Source: Lumbricus rubellus (lineage: Eukaryota > Annelida > Clitellata > Crassiclitellata > Lumbricidae). Taken from it: a DNA stretch of 64,000 nt. The notes below the pieces were generated by a model. It was not told the DNA's origin. It saw nothing but the letters and a program-made list of their open reading frames with translations, and ran no database searches. Shown here one piece after another: positions 48,338 through 59,560 of this stretch; the first letter of the stretch is position 1, and each line of letters starts with the position of its first letter. The stretch covers positions 30,082,829 through 30,146,828 of the forward strand of contig OX243825.1 of NCBI GenBank assembly GCA_945859605.1, written 5' to 3'. The translations under genes were made by a program, and so were the position numbers.

Positions 48338-49462
48338 ATGAATAATAATTCTTATTCCATTGGGATCTTTTTTGATTTATCGAAAGCCTTTGATACGGTA
48401 GATCACAGTATTCTACTTAAAAAACTGAAAGGTTATGGAATAAGAGGAGTAGCCAATGAATGGTTTTCTGATTATCTAAAGAATAGAACTCAGTTTGTAT
48501 ATTTTAACGATTCTTCCTCCTATTCTAGTAATATAACCTGTGGTGTTCCCCAGGGTTCTATTCTTGGTCCCCTTTTGTTCTTGCTTTATGTAAATGATTT
48601 GTCTAATATATCTTCTTTATTCAAACTAGTGTTATTTGCTGATGACACTAATGCCTTCTTTAACGATAAATCTATCACGGATCTATTTTGCAGGGCTAAC
48701 AGTGAACTCCAACTAATATCACTCTGGTTTAGAACTAACAAGCTGTCCCTTAATCTGACTAAAACTAACTATATTGTTTTCTATGCTATGCGTAAAACAC
48801 CCCCACCGGATAATTTACATATTGCCATTGATGGTATATCCATTAACCAGGTGACCTCAACCAAGTTTTTAGGCACTATTATTGATTCTCATTTGAATTG
48901 GAAAGAACATATTTCACAGATTGCCAAAAAAGTAGCTAAGAACATAGGTATACTACGAAGAATACGCCATAACTTGCCTTCGAATATCCTCACTAACCTC
49001 TATTATACGCTTGTCTATCCGTATTTTTCATACTGTAATATCTCTTGGGGTGTTAACTATTCTCAAACTCTCCAATGCTTGGTTGTACTTCAGAAATTGG
49101 CCATAAGAACAGTCTACCATATACATTGGAGACTTAGTACCAAGGACACCTTCAAAATTAACCGTATATTAACTATATTGGGCATCAATAGGCTCCAAAT
49201 TAGCCTCTTTATGTATCGGTACCACAATAATTTGTTACCACCTTGTTTTAATAATTATTTTAAATTGGCGTCCTCTGTGCATCAACATTACACTAGACAA
49301 GCAGCTGATTACCGACCTGATTTTGCTAGAATCAATCCGAAGCTATTTTCCATTAAATGCCAGGGCCCAATCACATGGAACTCCTTACCACTAGATATAA
49401 CCTCCCTTCCAACTTTGAGCAGGTTTAAGAGAGCTCTTAAGTTATATCTAACTGAAGAATGA
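48338..49462 (+). pseudogene. LINE reverse transcriptase, C-terminal 374 residues
   Basis: The open frame begins with an ATG that is the first codon after the insertion site, so the start is fortuitous. Motifs: GIFFDLSKAFDTVDH (first catalytic Asp), GVPQGSILGPLLFLLYVND, LFADDT (catalytic FADD), LSLNLTKTNY and STKFLGTIID. The C-terminal part (YCNISWGVNY, ITWNSLPLDI) is like those of CR1/Rex/Daphne-type LINEs. The endonuclease and the start of the RT domain are missing. The 374-codon frame has no internal stop, so the insertion looks fairly recent. Confidence 0.85.
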
Positions 49463-49962
49463 TCATTGAACTGTATTAACCTGAGATCTTTCTTTTAAAG
49501 TATTCTGGTGCATGATCTGACCTGCAGAGTATCATACAGTGTTTCCCTTTTGCCACAGCTGTTCTGACCTTTGTTTGCTAATATGATCACTTCAGTTTGG
49601 AAATCTCAAGCTTGTTTTTCTTTTTATTTCTTAACTGACTAGCAGTACCCATATGTTTGCACTGAGATAATTAGTTAAGCTATATGTATTGAATCTGTTT
49701 ACAATGTCTGATCTGCCATTCCACCAACGATTGATACTGGGGTTCCTCTGATAGCGGGACTTGTCCCTTTGGGGTTCCCCTTTAAGTGCTCAACCGTATG
49801 CGATCCTTTGCTTTATAATGTACTGTTTATTCTTATGATACGCTGTTTATTCTTTCTGTTATGTTAATCATCAATGTTAATGCTATTATTCTGTTTTGTT
49901 TTGTCTTGATCAATGTGCAACGGTTGTTGCCTTAATAAATGGTATTTGATTTGATTTGATTT
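48338..49962 (+). mobile_element. 5'-truncated CR1-like LINE with 11-bp target duplication
   Basis: TAAACTCGCAT occurs just before (48327-48337) and just after (49963-49973). The element is truncated within the reverse transcriptase and has about 500 bases of 3' UTR ending in TTTGATTTGATTTGATT. It lies inside the 5-kb element at 46767-51794 and is therefore younger than it. No second copy is seen in the window. Confidence 0.88.
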
Positions 49963-49973
49963 TAAACTCGCAT

Positions 49974-51200
49974 CAGTTAAATTTAGTGTTCCACACATTC
50001 CCAATTGCAGGCCTAACTTTAAAAGCTCTTGGTTTATTCAGTTTTCGTGAACTGTCTCATTTTACATGCCTACTGTTCGACAACCAGTAATATTTGGAGC
50101 TTAAGTACAGTAGTCTAGTTCATGTCAATCTCAGTTCTAGTGAAAATCATCCTAAATTTAAACCTACGTGTAGTCTATGCGCAATTGCATAGCCTATAGG
50201 CCTAATTACGTTTTATTAAGATGTGTGACGGTTATCTTCATTCAAATTGTTCAAATTTGATTATTTTGAATCATGAATCAGAACCCTTTGCATCCACGTT
50301 CACAGACCTTCCAATTCCACGTTCTGACTTCCTGACAGGAATAGATTTGTAGAAACACTTCTGTACAGTTAAAAACTAGCCAAAAAGGTCATTGTCCTCC
50401 GATTGGAAGTAATTTACCATGGAGGATGGGAAAGGAAAGAAGGGGTTGTGGCGTTATGCAGTTCGAAAAATTCCTTAAAACAGCCCTGTAAGAGTGAACG
50501 TTACTGCTGAATTATGAATAGCCTAAGTAGGCCTACCAATAAAAGCATTAATTTGAATGCAAGTTACTGTAGCCTTATGGCTTTACATAATAGAAAGGCA
50601 TTTGCTAAAAACATCAGTGTTACTCTGTTATCATTGCTCATCAATAAATAATATTATCTTTATTCAACAATACGGCTGACTGCAGGCCGCAACCTAGCTA
50701 TAGTCTAATGACAACTTGTCACGATTCAGACATAGCGAAGTCCCAACATTTACAGCTTGACCTACCTGCCATTTCTTACATTTTAAATACAATTATTAAA
50801 CTAAAATCGGGTGTTTAAATTTTCGGGTGAGGCAGTATAATAATAATTTTCGTCTATTCAACAATCCGATTGAAAGACCGCAATCGGTTACAGTGTACAA
50901 TTATGCAGTTGAAACAGTTTGCAGGAACTCAGATTACAGAATACATAAATCTTAACTATACTAGCTAAACAGACAGCCTAATTACAAAGCATATCCGCCC
51001 AATAATAAATCACGCAACGCAGCTTTATCCCATTATATGCAAAACTGTTTGGTGTAGGTTATCTATTATTTTATTAAAGCACTTTATAAATTTAAGCAGG
51101 TAACTGCCATATAGCGTACTAGGTCTAATGGACGCAAAGGCTGCGAGTTATTAAACATAATAGCCTAACATTATTGACATTGACAACGCAAGCCGCAGTC
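49974..51200. other. Interior of the 5-kb element, no ORF recognised
   Basis: This is AT-rich sequence with scattered TAGGCCTA words. No frame shows a transposase or other domain. If the element was once autonomous, its gene has been lost. Confidence 0.45.
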
Positions 51201-51794
51201 TGTAAACAAAACGTGCTTAATGATGTCACTGGTTATGAATATTCATAACATGGGGTCGGCCAATGAAAAGGCGCTTAAGGCTGACAATGCTACGAAATCG
51301 GGTACGGAATGCCTATATGCAGACGGGACGTGTAGTTGTTACACAGTTTACCGTTGAAATATGACGTGTGCCCAAGATGGGACGCGTCCCGTCTTGGGCA
51401 CACATAGCATGTCTCATCTTGTGCACTCTATGCGTGATGTGTGAACACATAAATTTTTAATGTAACCACGACGTATTATCGCCCATCTCAAAATACATGC
51501 GTTAGGTAACATAATTTACTGTGTTTAGTCACTAAACACGTTTCGAAATCTCTCCGTAAAGTGATGACTTTGTGCGATTTTTTAAAATCGAAAAATCGTA
51601 AGCTTAGTAGCACACAATGAAAAATGCTTATCTGCAAGTCGGATATGGTTAGCATAGAGACTGAAACTCGTGCATACATAGATAAGGTCATCGTCGATAC
51701 ATTGAGTGCTAAAAAGAAATAAACGCGCAAAACGACTGCGAGAAAAGTGAATCGTCTCATCTTGTGCACCGTCCCGTCTTGGGGCACTCTCCCC

Positions 51795-52307
51795 TAGTTA
51801 GGCTACTGTAACGTAATGTAAGCTTACTGTAGGCTAATGTACATGTAAATCTTCTAGAATTTCTCAGCGCCCACAAAAGCCACGTCAAGGAGACCAGCTT
51901 ATTTCACCGGCGCTATAGGCCTATGTCAAATCAAGTCCGCAATAGCCAGAGCTGACGTTTTCGTTCCGGTGCCAGGTCAAAATCCCGGGAGGTCAAGCCG
52001 AGGAGACAGCGTGGTGCTACGGTGGTTGTCGGTGATGGTGGTAGTTAGGTGATGGAACCTGATTGGAATCTGGATAGGATAGCTTGAAGAGTTCGGTTTT
52101 CACTTTTCAGCCGTGAATGGAAAGCAGCAGCTAGAGGAGAGTGCTAGCGGAGGAGAGGTTGAATTTGGAGGGGAGATTTCGGAGATAGGAGGATGCGCGA
52201 ACAGGCCGATCTATAATATGTTGGGAGTCCGTTCCAAAGAGCTGGTGCAGCGCGCGCGTAGGAGCAGTTGCAGAATTTCAGAGAGATATACATGTAGGCC
52301 TACTGTA
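51795..52307. other. Spacer between two unclassified elements
   Basis: A 68-codon open frame at 52113-52319 runs into the next element and shows no domain. Nothing else was recognised. Confidence 0.35.
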
Positions 52308-54676
52308 CTGCCGTCATAAGGAAGAACCACGTAACTCAAAATTTGGCCGTTTTGAGTTAGATGCAGATTCTGCATCTATTAATGGTCCTACACCTTGGAA
52401 AAAATTGAGAAACTCCTATCTTGATACGATCAAAGGGAACCAGCGTTTGTAAAAACCACGTATCTCCAGAAACCGCATGGCATCATAAGGAAGAACCACG
52501 TATCTTGAGTTACGTTGTTTTTGCTTAGTATGACAGGGCGTTATTCCCAGATACGTGCTAAGCAAGAACCACGTATCTGCAATTTCCGTTGTTTATTATT
52601 ATTCCACAGTTTAACGTCATCCTATGGCAGCAAAGGCCGTTGACGACAATACAATATAAGTGTACAGAGCAGTAAACAAAAACTTATGTAGCCTCCAAAC
52701 TACACCAAAGAGGTGTCTAAATGGAGCTGTACAATCTCAATTACATTCAATTTGTAGACAACATAAAGTAGTTCATCGGACACTCGTTCAGGTTTACACA
52801 TTATGAAAAAAGATCTTAAATCCAAACATTAGATATTAAAATTGTACATTGATTGTCTCATATAACTAATTACGTTAGTGACTCCAGTAAACAGTTCCTG
52901 TTACAAAAGTTCAATAATTATGTAAGTGCATCAATAATAATAATAATGTAATGTTTCTTGTACAAAAGAAACATGCACCATTAAATTTTAAAACATCAAT
53001 CAAATATTATAAATCTGATCAAGATACAAATGCCATCTATAACAAGGATGAAAACGATTTATTCACAAAATCCGACCTTTAGTTATAAGTTTAATCAACC
53101 GATACACTTGATTTTGATATAAATTGACAGTCAATAAAGTTTTAACAGAAATTTCATCTTTATATATTTGACATGTATTTCTTAATGAATTCGAAATATT
53201 TTCTTTTTTACATTCAATTAAAATGTGATTTCCGTTGTTTTGCCTAGTCTTATATTCATATTCTTATAGTCTTATATTCATATGGGATTGATCACGTTAA
53301 AAGAGGTGTTGAAAAGACACGTCCACAAATATCGTCTGTTTGAAATAATAATGCCTGATAGCTATACAAACTGGTTTCGCTGCTGTGCAAACTGGTTTTA
53401 TACTGTTTCGTGTCTCTTTAAATGTTACCTGAGTACCGTATAAATTGGTTTTACAACCGTACAAACTGGTTTCATATCGTTTGAAATAATGTCTGACAAC
53501 TAGATAGACTGGCTTCACAGTTGTTCACACTGGTTTCCGATCTTTAGAATGAGTCCTGATAGCTGTAAACCTGGTTTTGCAGTTGTACAAACTGGTTTCA
53601 CATGTGTGCAAACTGGTTTAGTATCTTTAAATACATCTGTTAGCTGTACAAACTGGTTTCACAGCTGTACAAAAGTTCTTGTATATTTTAACATAGTGTC
53701 TGTTGGCTGTACAAGCTGATTTTGCAGTGTACAAACTGGTTTTATGGTTGTGTAAACTGGTTTCGTGCAGATTGCAGGTTGCCTTAGAGCTGTACAAACT
53801 GGTATCACAGCAGTACAAACTGGTTTCGTATCCTTGAAAATGATTCCTGATTGCTGTGCAAACTGATTTTACAGCTGAACAAACTGTTTTTACAGCTGTA
53901 AAAACTGGTTTCGCTGCTGTGCAGACTGGTTTATTATCTTTAGAATAATGGTTTCTTATCCTTAGAATAATGCCTGATACCTGCACAAACTGGTTTTACA
54001 ACCGTTCAAACTTGTTTCATGCAATGTGCAAACTGGATTCCTATCTTTAAAATAATGTATTATATCTGTACAAACTGGTTTCACAAACTGGTTTCGCATC
54101 TTTAAAAATAATGACTGAAAGTTGCACAAACTGGTTTCGCTGCTGTGAAACTGGTTTTATAGTTGTGCAAACTGGTTTCATATCTTCAAAAATGTTGTAT
54201 GAGAGATGTTCAAACTGGTTTTGCAGAAATACAACTGGTTTCTTTTATTTTTTTAAATAGTGCCTGATAGTTGTACAAACTGGTTTCACAACTGTACAAA
54301 CTGGTCTTACAGTTGCAAAAACTGGTGTAGACTCTATTAAAATAATACCAGATTTAGGTGTGTGTAAATTTCTGAATTGTTCCACAATTAAACACGATTT
54401 TACGCAGATACGTTGTTTTTGCCATTTAGGCTATAGGTCACAATCGCCGGTCTCTAATGCTAAGCAAGAACACATTAACTCATATTTTTCATATTTACGA
54501 GCAAAAATATTTAAATTTATTTTTTCCATAAAAATGGTTGATTTTTTCTACATTTATTAGTTTAAAGCGGAAAAGAATAAAAATATTTTTTCCACTTGGC
54601 AGAAAATAATTTAGTCTTTTGCGTTTATCTCAAAACTAGTTTTTTTTAGATACGTGGTTCTTCCTTGTGACGGCAG
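52308..54676. mobile_element. Unclassified 2.4-kb TIR element with TGTA duplication
   Basis: The left end is CTGCCGTCATAAGGAAGAAC plus CACGTA; the right end inverted is CTGCCGTCACAAGGAAGAAC plus CACGTA. TGTA lies on both sides (52304-52307, 54677-54680). The subterminal motif AACCACGTATCT recurs near 52453, 52492 and 52566 and, inverted, near 54651. The centre is the AAACTGGTTT array. No transposase is seen. The family is unknown to me. Confidence 0.65.
53360..54335. repeat. Degenerate array of GTACAAACTGGTTTC units
   Basis: The core ACAAACTGGTTT recurs some thirty or more times, alternating with 'gctgtgc', 'cacagctgt' and longer spacers of the type 'tatctttaaaataatgcctgatag'. The core AAACTGGTTT is close to palindromic. 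The array is confined to the element at 52308-54676. It produces KPVCTA-type frames on the minus strand that are not genes. Confidence 0.9.
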
Positions 54677-56220
54677 TGTACCCTAGCTACTGTAGCCTAC
54701 GGTGGATTACTACCCTAGCCTGATGCAGTTGCTATAGGCCTAGTTGCAATCACGACAAAGTAGATTAATGTTGCGCCAGCGTGAACTCAGGAGTTGACGA
54801 AATTATTAGTAAATAGACATTAGGCCTATAGACAGATAGGCCTACAACCGTCTAATTTTGAGTGGTGGCCAATGATGCGTTCTTTTGAACTCGCAACTCC
54901 GTCAAGGCGCACAACTAACCCAATTGACTGATCTTCCAAGTAATTGAGTAATGCTGCTCTTCAGCAATAATTATTCTAGATCCTATAGGGCCCACTGGTA
55001 ACAAAGGCGTGCGCAAGAACATCATTGGCACTATGAGAGAAGGATCTTGTCATTCTTGTGACAATAGTAAGCATAGGACTGGGTCTATTTATGCCTGGTA
55101 AACGAAACAGAGTTATAGGCTACAGCGCCAGTCGTCATGCAATGTTTAATCTAGTCCTTGGGTTGGGGAGGGTAATCCAGGTTTCGGGTGTGAGGACAAA
55201 ATCACCGCTTGGCGGACGGCCAACCACTGAGGCGCGTATGTGGTGCTAACCATAGCAGAGGACGATTTTTTCACTAGTAATTGTCATGTTCCTTTTTCTG
55301 ATGACTTTTTAGTCCTTGAGTAAAAATTCTGGTAGTAAACTGACTAAACTCACCATTTTAGTCTCTGTCAATCCTATGACCTTTTAATAGTTAAGCTTAC
55401 AGGCCTATATATAGTTATTTGAACTTATTTCATCTGTTTGTTTATCCTACTTGTGTAAATAACTCTTTAGGCCTACTTTACATGGTAGGCTACATGTAAA
55501 TGCAACTCTTCAATTATTTCCTGCGGTGTGAAATGTAGTTCTGGGGGCGGCAACTTCAGACACCCCCTCACAGAGATGCTCAGCTTAAACCCTGGCATGT
55601 CGTTGATGAACTCGTTTCTCGTTATTGCGATAGACTGTGTCAATGGTTTTACTTTTCAGGATCAGTTCTGCACTTCTGCTATGTTCTTCTCTGGTGAGTC
55701 TGGTTAACGCATTTTTTATTTGTAGGCTAATAAATAAAAATGAATAGCTTTTCCTCCCAGCTCTCAAATTCAAACATGGGCTGGGGGGGCTAAGCCACCC
55801 CAAGAAGGCCCAGATTCAGCGTTTTTACCATGAAAATTGTATCTTTTCCCGGGGTTACCCCCCCCCCCCCAATCCTCCAAGAAGGCCCAAACTCAAAAAG
55901 TTATTCGGGGAAAATTGCTATTTTCATAAACGAAACTTCAACCCGATGACTAAAAAAGGTCATCAACTTTTTGGCCGAAAACATTTCTCCGCCCCAACCA
56001 AAGCCCAAGTTTTTTCTAGACACCCCCTAGAAAGGAAAGCAAACTCCGCCTATGAGCAGTAATATGACAAACCGATTGAAAGATGATCAAGCCTGTAAGC
56101 ATTAATTAGCAAATTTTCGTTCTTTTCACGTTTAGGCCATTATTATAATTAAAATTAAAATTAACTATAATAATTATTATAATTCTAAATAACTAAACTT
56201 TTATCTGAAATGTAACAAGT
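54677..56220. other. Spacer with hAT-like remnants
   Basis: At about 55850-56040 there are C-runs and 'ccgatgactaaaaaaggtcatcaactttttggcc', the unit seen at 56921-57490, with 'ccccctagaaaggaaagc' beyond. On the minus strand 55803-55585 is open and partly polar in sequence, but it was not tied to any exon. No gene could be supported. Confidence 0.35.
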
Positions 56221-56224
56221 TCAT

Positions 56225-56620
56225 CGATGAGCCAATTTCCATAATTTCTTAATGACACAAAGAAATAATAATATTATGAGAAATATAGGCCATTTTATCA
56301 CCAAACTGTTTAGGCCTACATAATTTATTTTCTTAATTACACAAAGAAATAATATTATGAGAAATATAGGCCATTTTATCACCAAACTGTTTACATAATT
56401 TATTTTCTGAATTGCACAAAGAAACGTAGGAAATACCATTAATCCCCAGACTGGTTGACATAATTTATTATTATATTCTGAAAAGCAAAAAAATTAAGAA
56501 ATATTATCATTTGTCCTAAAGCTAATTTATATATTTTCTGAATTGCGTAAGGAAATGCAAGAAATATCATTTATCTCCACACTAGTAGCCTAACTATTAT
56601 ATTATCAGAATTCCCCCCCC
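56225..56620. repeat. Tandem repeat of about 100 bp
   Basis: The unit contains 'cacaaagaaataat', 'attatgagaaatataggccattttatcaccaaactgttt' and 'cataatttattttct'. Two close copies and two more diverged ones follow one another. Confidence 0.7.
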
Positions 56621-56920
56621 CCCCCCAATGAATATATGAAATAGGTTCATTGGCCTATTAGTGAATGGCAGAAAGCTTCTTCGAACGTTTTTTAAAACTT
56701 AAAGTTCTCCCATTTTAAGTTGCATCATTCATTTGCAGCTAGATATCTCTTAGAGCTCTAGTCATCGGTGTCGATTGCTAGGATGACGCAGGCTTCGAGG
56801 CACCTCGGGTAGACGTCCGAACCTGCATGAAACATAAATGTCGCAACAATTAATTTTAATCATTAAATTTAATCATTCTTTATCACTGCCATTACCATTA
56901 TCATCACAGGCACTATTGTC

Positions 56921-57490
56921 CAGGGGCGGATCCAGGGGGGGGGCTTATCCGGCCATGGCCCCCCATTTAGAATTCCCATGTATCGTGGCCCCCCCTTCAT
57001 TTGGATTGAACATGCCGTGGAACAATGTAAAAATTTTGCCGGATGACTTAAAAAAAAAAAAAAAAGGTCATCAACTTTTTTGGCGGACAAAAATGGTATT
57101 ATTTTCCCAAAAGTTGGCCGGATGACTAAAAAAAAAAGGTCATCAACCTTTTTGGCGGACAAAATGGTATTATTTTTTATTTTCCCGAAAGTTGGCCGGA
57201 TGACTAAAAAAAAAAGGTCATCAACTTTTTTGGCGGACAAAAATGGTATTATTTTCCCAAAAGTTGGCCGGATGACTAAAAAAAAAAAAAAGGTCATCAA
57301 CTTTTTTGGCGGACAAAATGGTATTATTTTTTATTTTCCCGAAAGTTGGCCAGATGACTAAAAAAAAAAAGGTCATCAACTTTTTTGGCGGATACGGGAA
57401 AGAAAAATTTTCCCAAGGCCTAAATTTTTTCCCGGACCCAAAACCAAGAATTTTTGGCCCCCCCGTCCAAAATTTCTGTATCCGCCCTTG
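56921..57490. mobile_element. hAT element with internal tandem units
   Basis: The ends are CAGGGGCGGATCCAG and, on the right, GTATCCGCCCTTG. CTATTGTC (56913-56920) and CTATCGTC (57491-57498) fit an 8-bp duplication with one change. Between about 57045 and 57395 a unit of about 60-75 bp is repeated about five times: GGCCGGATGACT, A-run, AGGTCATCAACTTTTTTGGC, GGACAAAA. No ORF of a transposase is present. Confidence 0.8.
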
Positions 57491-57548
57491 CTATCGTCAT
57501 AGACAAGCTCCAGATCATCATCGTGGTCATCACTGTGATGATGATGTG

Positions 57549-57613
57549 ATGGTGGTGGTGGTGGCGGCGGTGGTGGTGGCGGCGGTGGTGGCGGTGGCGG
57601 TGGTGGCGGTGGT

Positions 57614-57672
<59 letters not shown>

Positions 57673-57775
57673 TGGCGGCGGTGGCGGTGGTGGTGGTGGC
57701 GGCGGCGGTGGTGGTGTATGATGATGATGATGATGATGACGACGACGACGATGACGACGACGATTACGACGACGA

Positions 57776-57807
<32 letters not shown>

Positions 57808-57835
57808 ATGGTGATGATTGGGATGGATGTTGAAG
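57549..57835. repeat. (GGT/GGC)n then (GAT)n then (GAC)n tract
   Basis: GGTGGC-type triplets run to about 57716, ATG/GAT triplets to 57736, and GAC/GAT mixtures to 57825. All frames through this are low complexity and not evidence of a gene. It ends 6 bases before a possible exon on the minus strand. Confidence 0.95.
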
Positions 57836-57840
57836 CCCAC

Positions 57841-59022
57841 CTGGAAGAGTTGTTTGGATACGAAAGCAGCATCGATTGCATCCAGCGTTTGTTAAATACT
57901 CGTCTGTAAGAAACAACAACACAGATGATGATGATGTCACTCTTCTTCTTCAATTATTATTTACGGTGTCCAAACGCCTTGATTGCGTTTTGATCGGTGA
58001 CGCCCCGCCCCCTGTTTTCGGTCTCGGGACTTGCATCACCAAAATTACTATGATCTGTGACGAATCTGTTTATAAGAATACGGCATGGAGTGACATTTGC
58101 TCACTTCATTTTCTGCTACTATATGGTATCGCTTTTTATAAAGAAGTATTAACACTATAATAGAAAGAATGTGTTTATATCAGACACTTCTAATAGAAAT
58201 AGAAGCCGAGATATTACAAAAATGTGCGAATATGTCGGCCATTTAATTTTAGGAAATGCAGTTGGGGTCAGATGGCAAATTTTCGATGGCCAGAAAGTCA
58301 AATCTTTTTCTTAGAACACGTTCGTGGTACGGACCAAATTGCATGCGTGTAGCCTACCTGGTATAGCCTATTCACAAAGTAAATAATTTTTCACCAGCCC
58401 GCTCTACTATGATGATTTGCTGCTTTCAGGCTCAGCACTCAGCAGTACTGTAGCCTAGACCGATGTCAACTTCTGCGATAGGCCTACTATGCCTAAAAGT
58501 AGTATCTCACTTTTTATGTGGTTTTTACACAAATTTCAATTAAAACGATTTTAGTTCCTAAATTCACAAGTTTAGATTATGACTGTTTGCAAAAAAATCA
58601 GAAAGATTGTAGCTCTATTTCTGGTTGAATTGAACAGATTTCTTCTTCATTGTTTTACAAAAAACCAACTAATTGAGATTGGCCTACTGTCTTTTTGATT
58701 AGCACAGCAGTATTGAGGAGGACCGTTAACTTCAACACCCTTCGTAGGCCCTATTGCTTCTTAACCCCTCATGGATAATTTTTACCTTGGGCGAGAAAAA
58801 AATAACAATGATAATTATAGTGGTAACAATATTGATGAAAGCACCTTTGCAAATTGAAATCACTGGACGATGGCGGTGTCGGGTGGGGGTAACACCACCA
58901 CCCTCTTCGTCTCCCTTCACGATGATCGTTGCGCTGAGAAACAAAGCAATCGTCATCATCCATGACATTGTTCCTGCTGAAACCATTGTTGAAGCCATTG
59001 TTGAAGCCATTGTTGAAACCAT
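57841..59022 (-). CDS. Possible first two exons of a small secreted protein
   Basis: Exon 1 (59022-58845) starts at the first ATG after a TATA box, in a good context (ACAATGG). It encodes a hydrophobic signal-like segment (SWMMTIALFLSATIIVKG) and an acidic/basic stretch ending VISICK. A donor AAAG|GTGC follows. Exon 2 (57903-57841) has the acceptor TTTCTTACAG and, in matching phase, encodes DEYLTNAGCNRCCFRIQ before the donor CCAG|GTGGG. That would give a cysteine-containing secreted peptide or N-terminus. The next exon was not found, the donors are weak, and the intron contains low-complexity sequence. A Met-Ala-Ser-Thr repeat lies before the hydrophobic part. The protein is not recognised; the model is speculative. 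Confidence 0.3.
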
Positions 59023-59103
59023 TGTTGAATGCAGCCGGGTCTCGTGTCCAATAGTGGAGCGTTTTCTTGCGACGTTGCAGCCACGTATCGCAGGCAACGT
59101 CAA

Positions 59104-59111
59104 TATTTATA
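59104..59111 (-). promoter_or_regulatory. TATA box candidate
   Basis: TATAAATA on the minus strand lies about 82 bases upstream of the ATG at 59022. There is no other ATG in between. A start about 30 bases downstream would give a leader of roughly 50 bases. Confidence 0.35.
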
Positions 59112-59560
59112 CAGAAACGCATTTATCTTTGGAGTAATGGTAAATGTGAAACTTTGAAGTTGTTTTTCGACGTAGATGTGTTTTATGCGGCTGATAAAGT
59201 CAAACGTCTAGTGTATTTTATAACCACGTTTTCAAACCAAACACATGTGATGTGTAGCTTTTCTACTCGAGTGCTCGCTTGACTATTGATTTCTTACACG
59301 TTTGCTTTCTTCCTCTTAGTCTTTTAGTTTTCTTCGTGAGGAGATTCATTCATGGGGAAACTTCTCCCAGTGACGTCTAGATTACACACTGGGTAGGCCT
59401 ATTGGGTAGCTGCACATTCAAATGATGTCGATGGTGCAGAGGTTTGAGGTCAAAACTACAAGACTTAGACTAGGCCTACACTTCGCCTACCTGCATACCG
59501 TAGGTGTTGCCGACTCATGCAAAGAGGTTGTTATAACTAGGCTACAGTAGGCCGGTATCC

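Larger units (their letters stand above)
46767..51794. mobile_element. Unclassified 5-kb element with hairpin-forming subterminal repeats, TA flanks
   Basis: The left end is GGGGAGGGTGCCCCAAGACG and the right end is GGGGAGAGTGCCCCAAGACG read on the minus strand. TA flanks both (46765-46766, 51795-51796). A second inverted block, 'gcattccgtacccgatttcgtagcattg', is at about 47895-47922 and inverted at 51288-51315, with similarity extending about 100 bp on ('ttttcattggcc'). The motif TGCCCAAGAYGGGAC or a close variant occurs at 46775, 46953(-), 46982, 47004, 47871, 51369, 51386(-), 51411(-), 51754(-) and 51771(-). No transposase ORF was found. The inner part holds a microsatellite and a later LINE. 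Ends and motif array argue for one unit; the family is not known to me. Confidence 0.6.

Noticed and set aside
53297..53986. Minus-strand frames with KPVCTAAKPVC repeats, looking like a cysteine-rich protein
   Set aside because: They come from the AAACTGGTTT array; the cysteines follow the DNA repeat and all frames show similar patterns.
52308..54676. CRISPR-like array of short repeats
   Set aside because: Repeats are degenerate, spacing is irregular, and the DNA is eukaryotic with a TIR frame around it.
55585..55803. Minus-strand frame (LTREEHSRSAELILKS...) as third exon of the candidate secreted gene
   Set aside because: The acceptor phase does not match the phase left by exon 57903-57841; no other link was found.
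57306..57953. Poly-Pro, poly-Asp and poly-His type ORFs
   Set aside because: They arise from GGN and GAN triplet tracts and from the hAT internal units.
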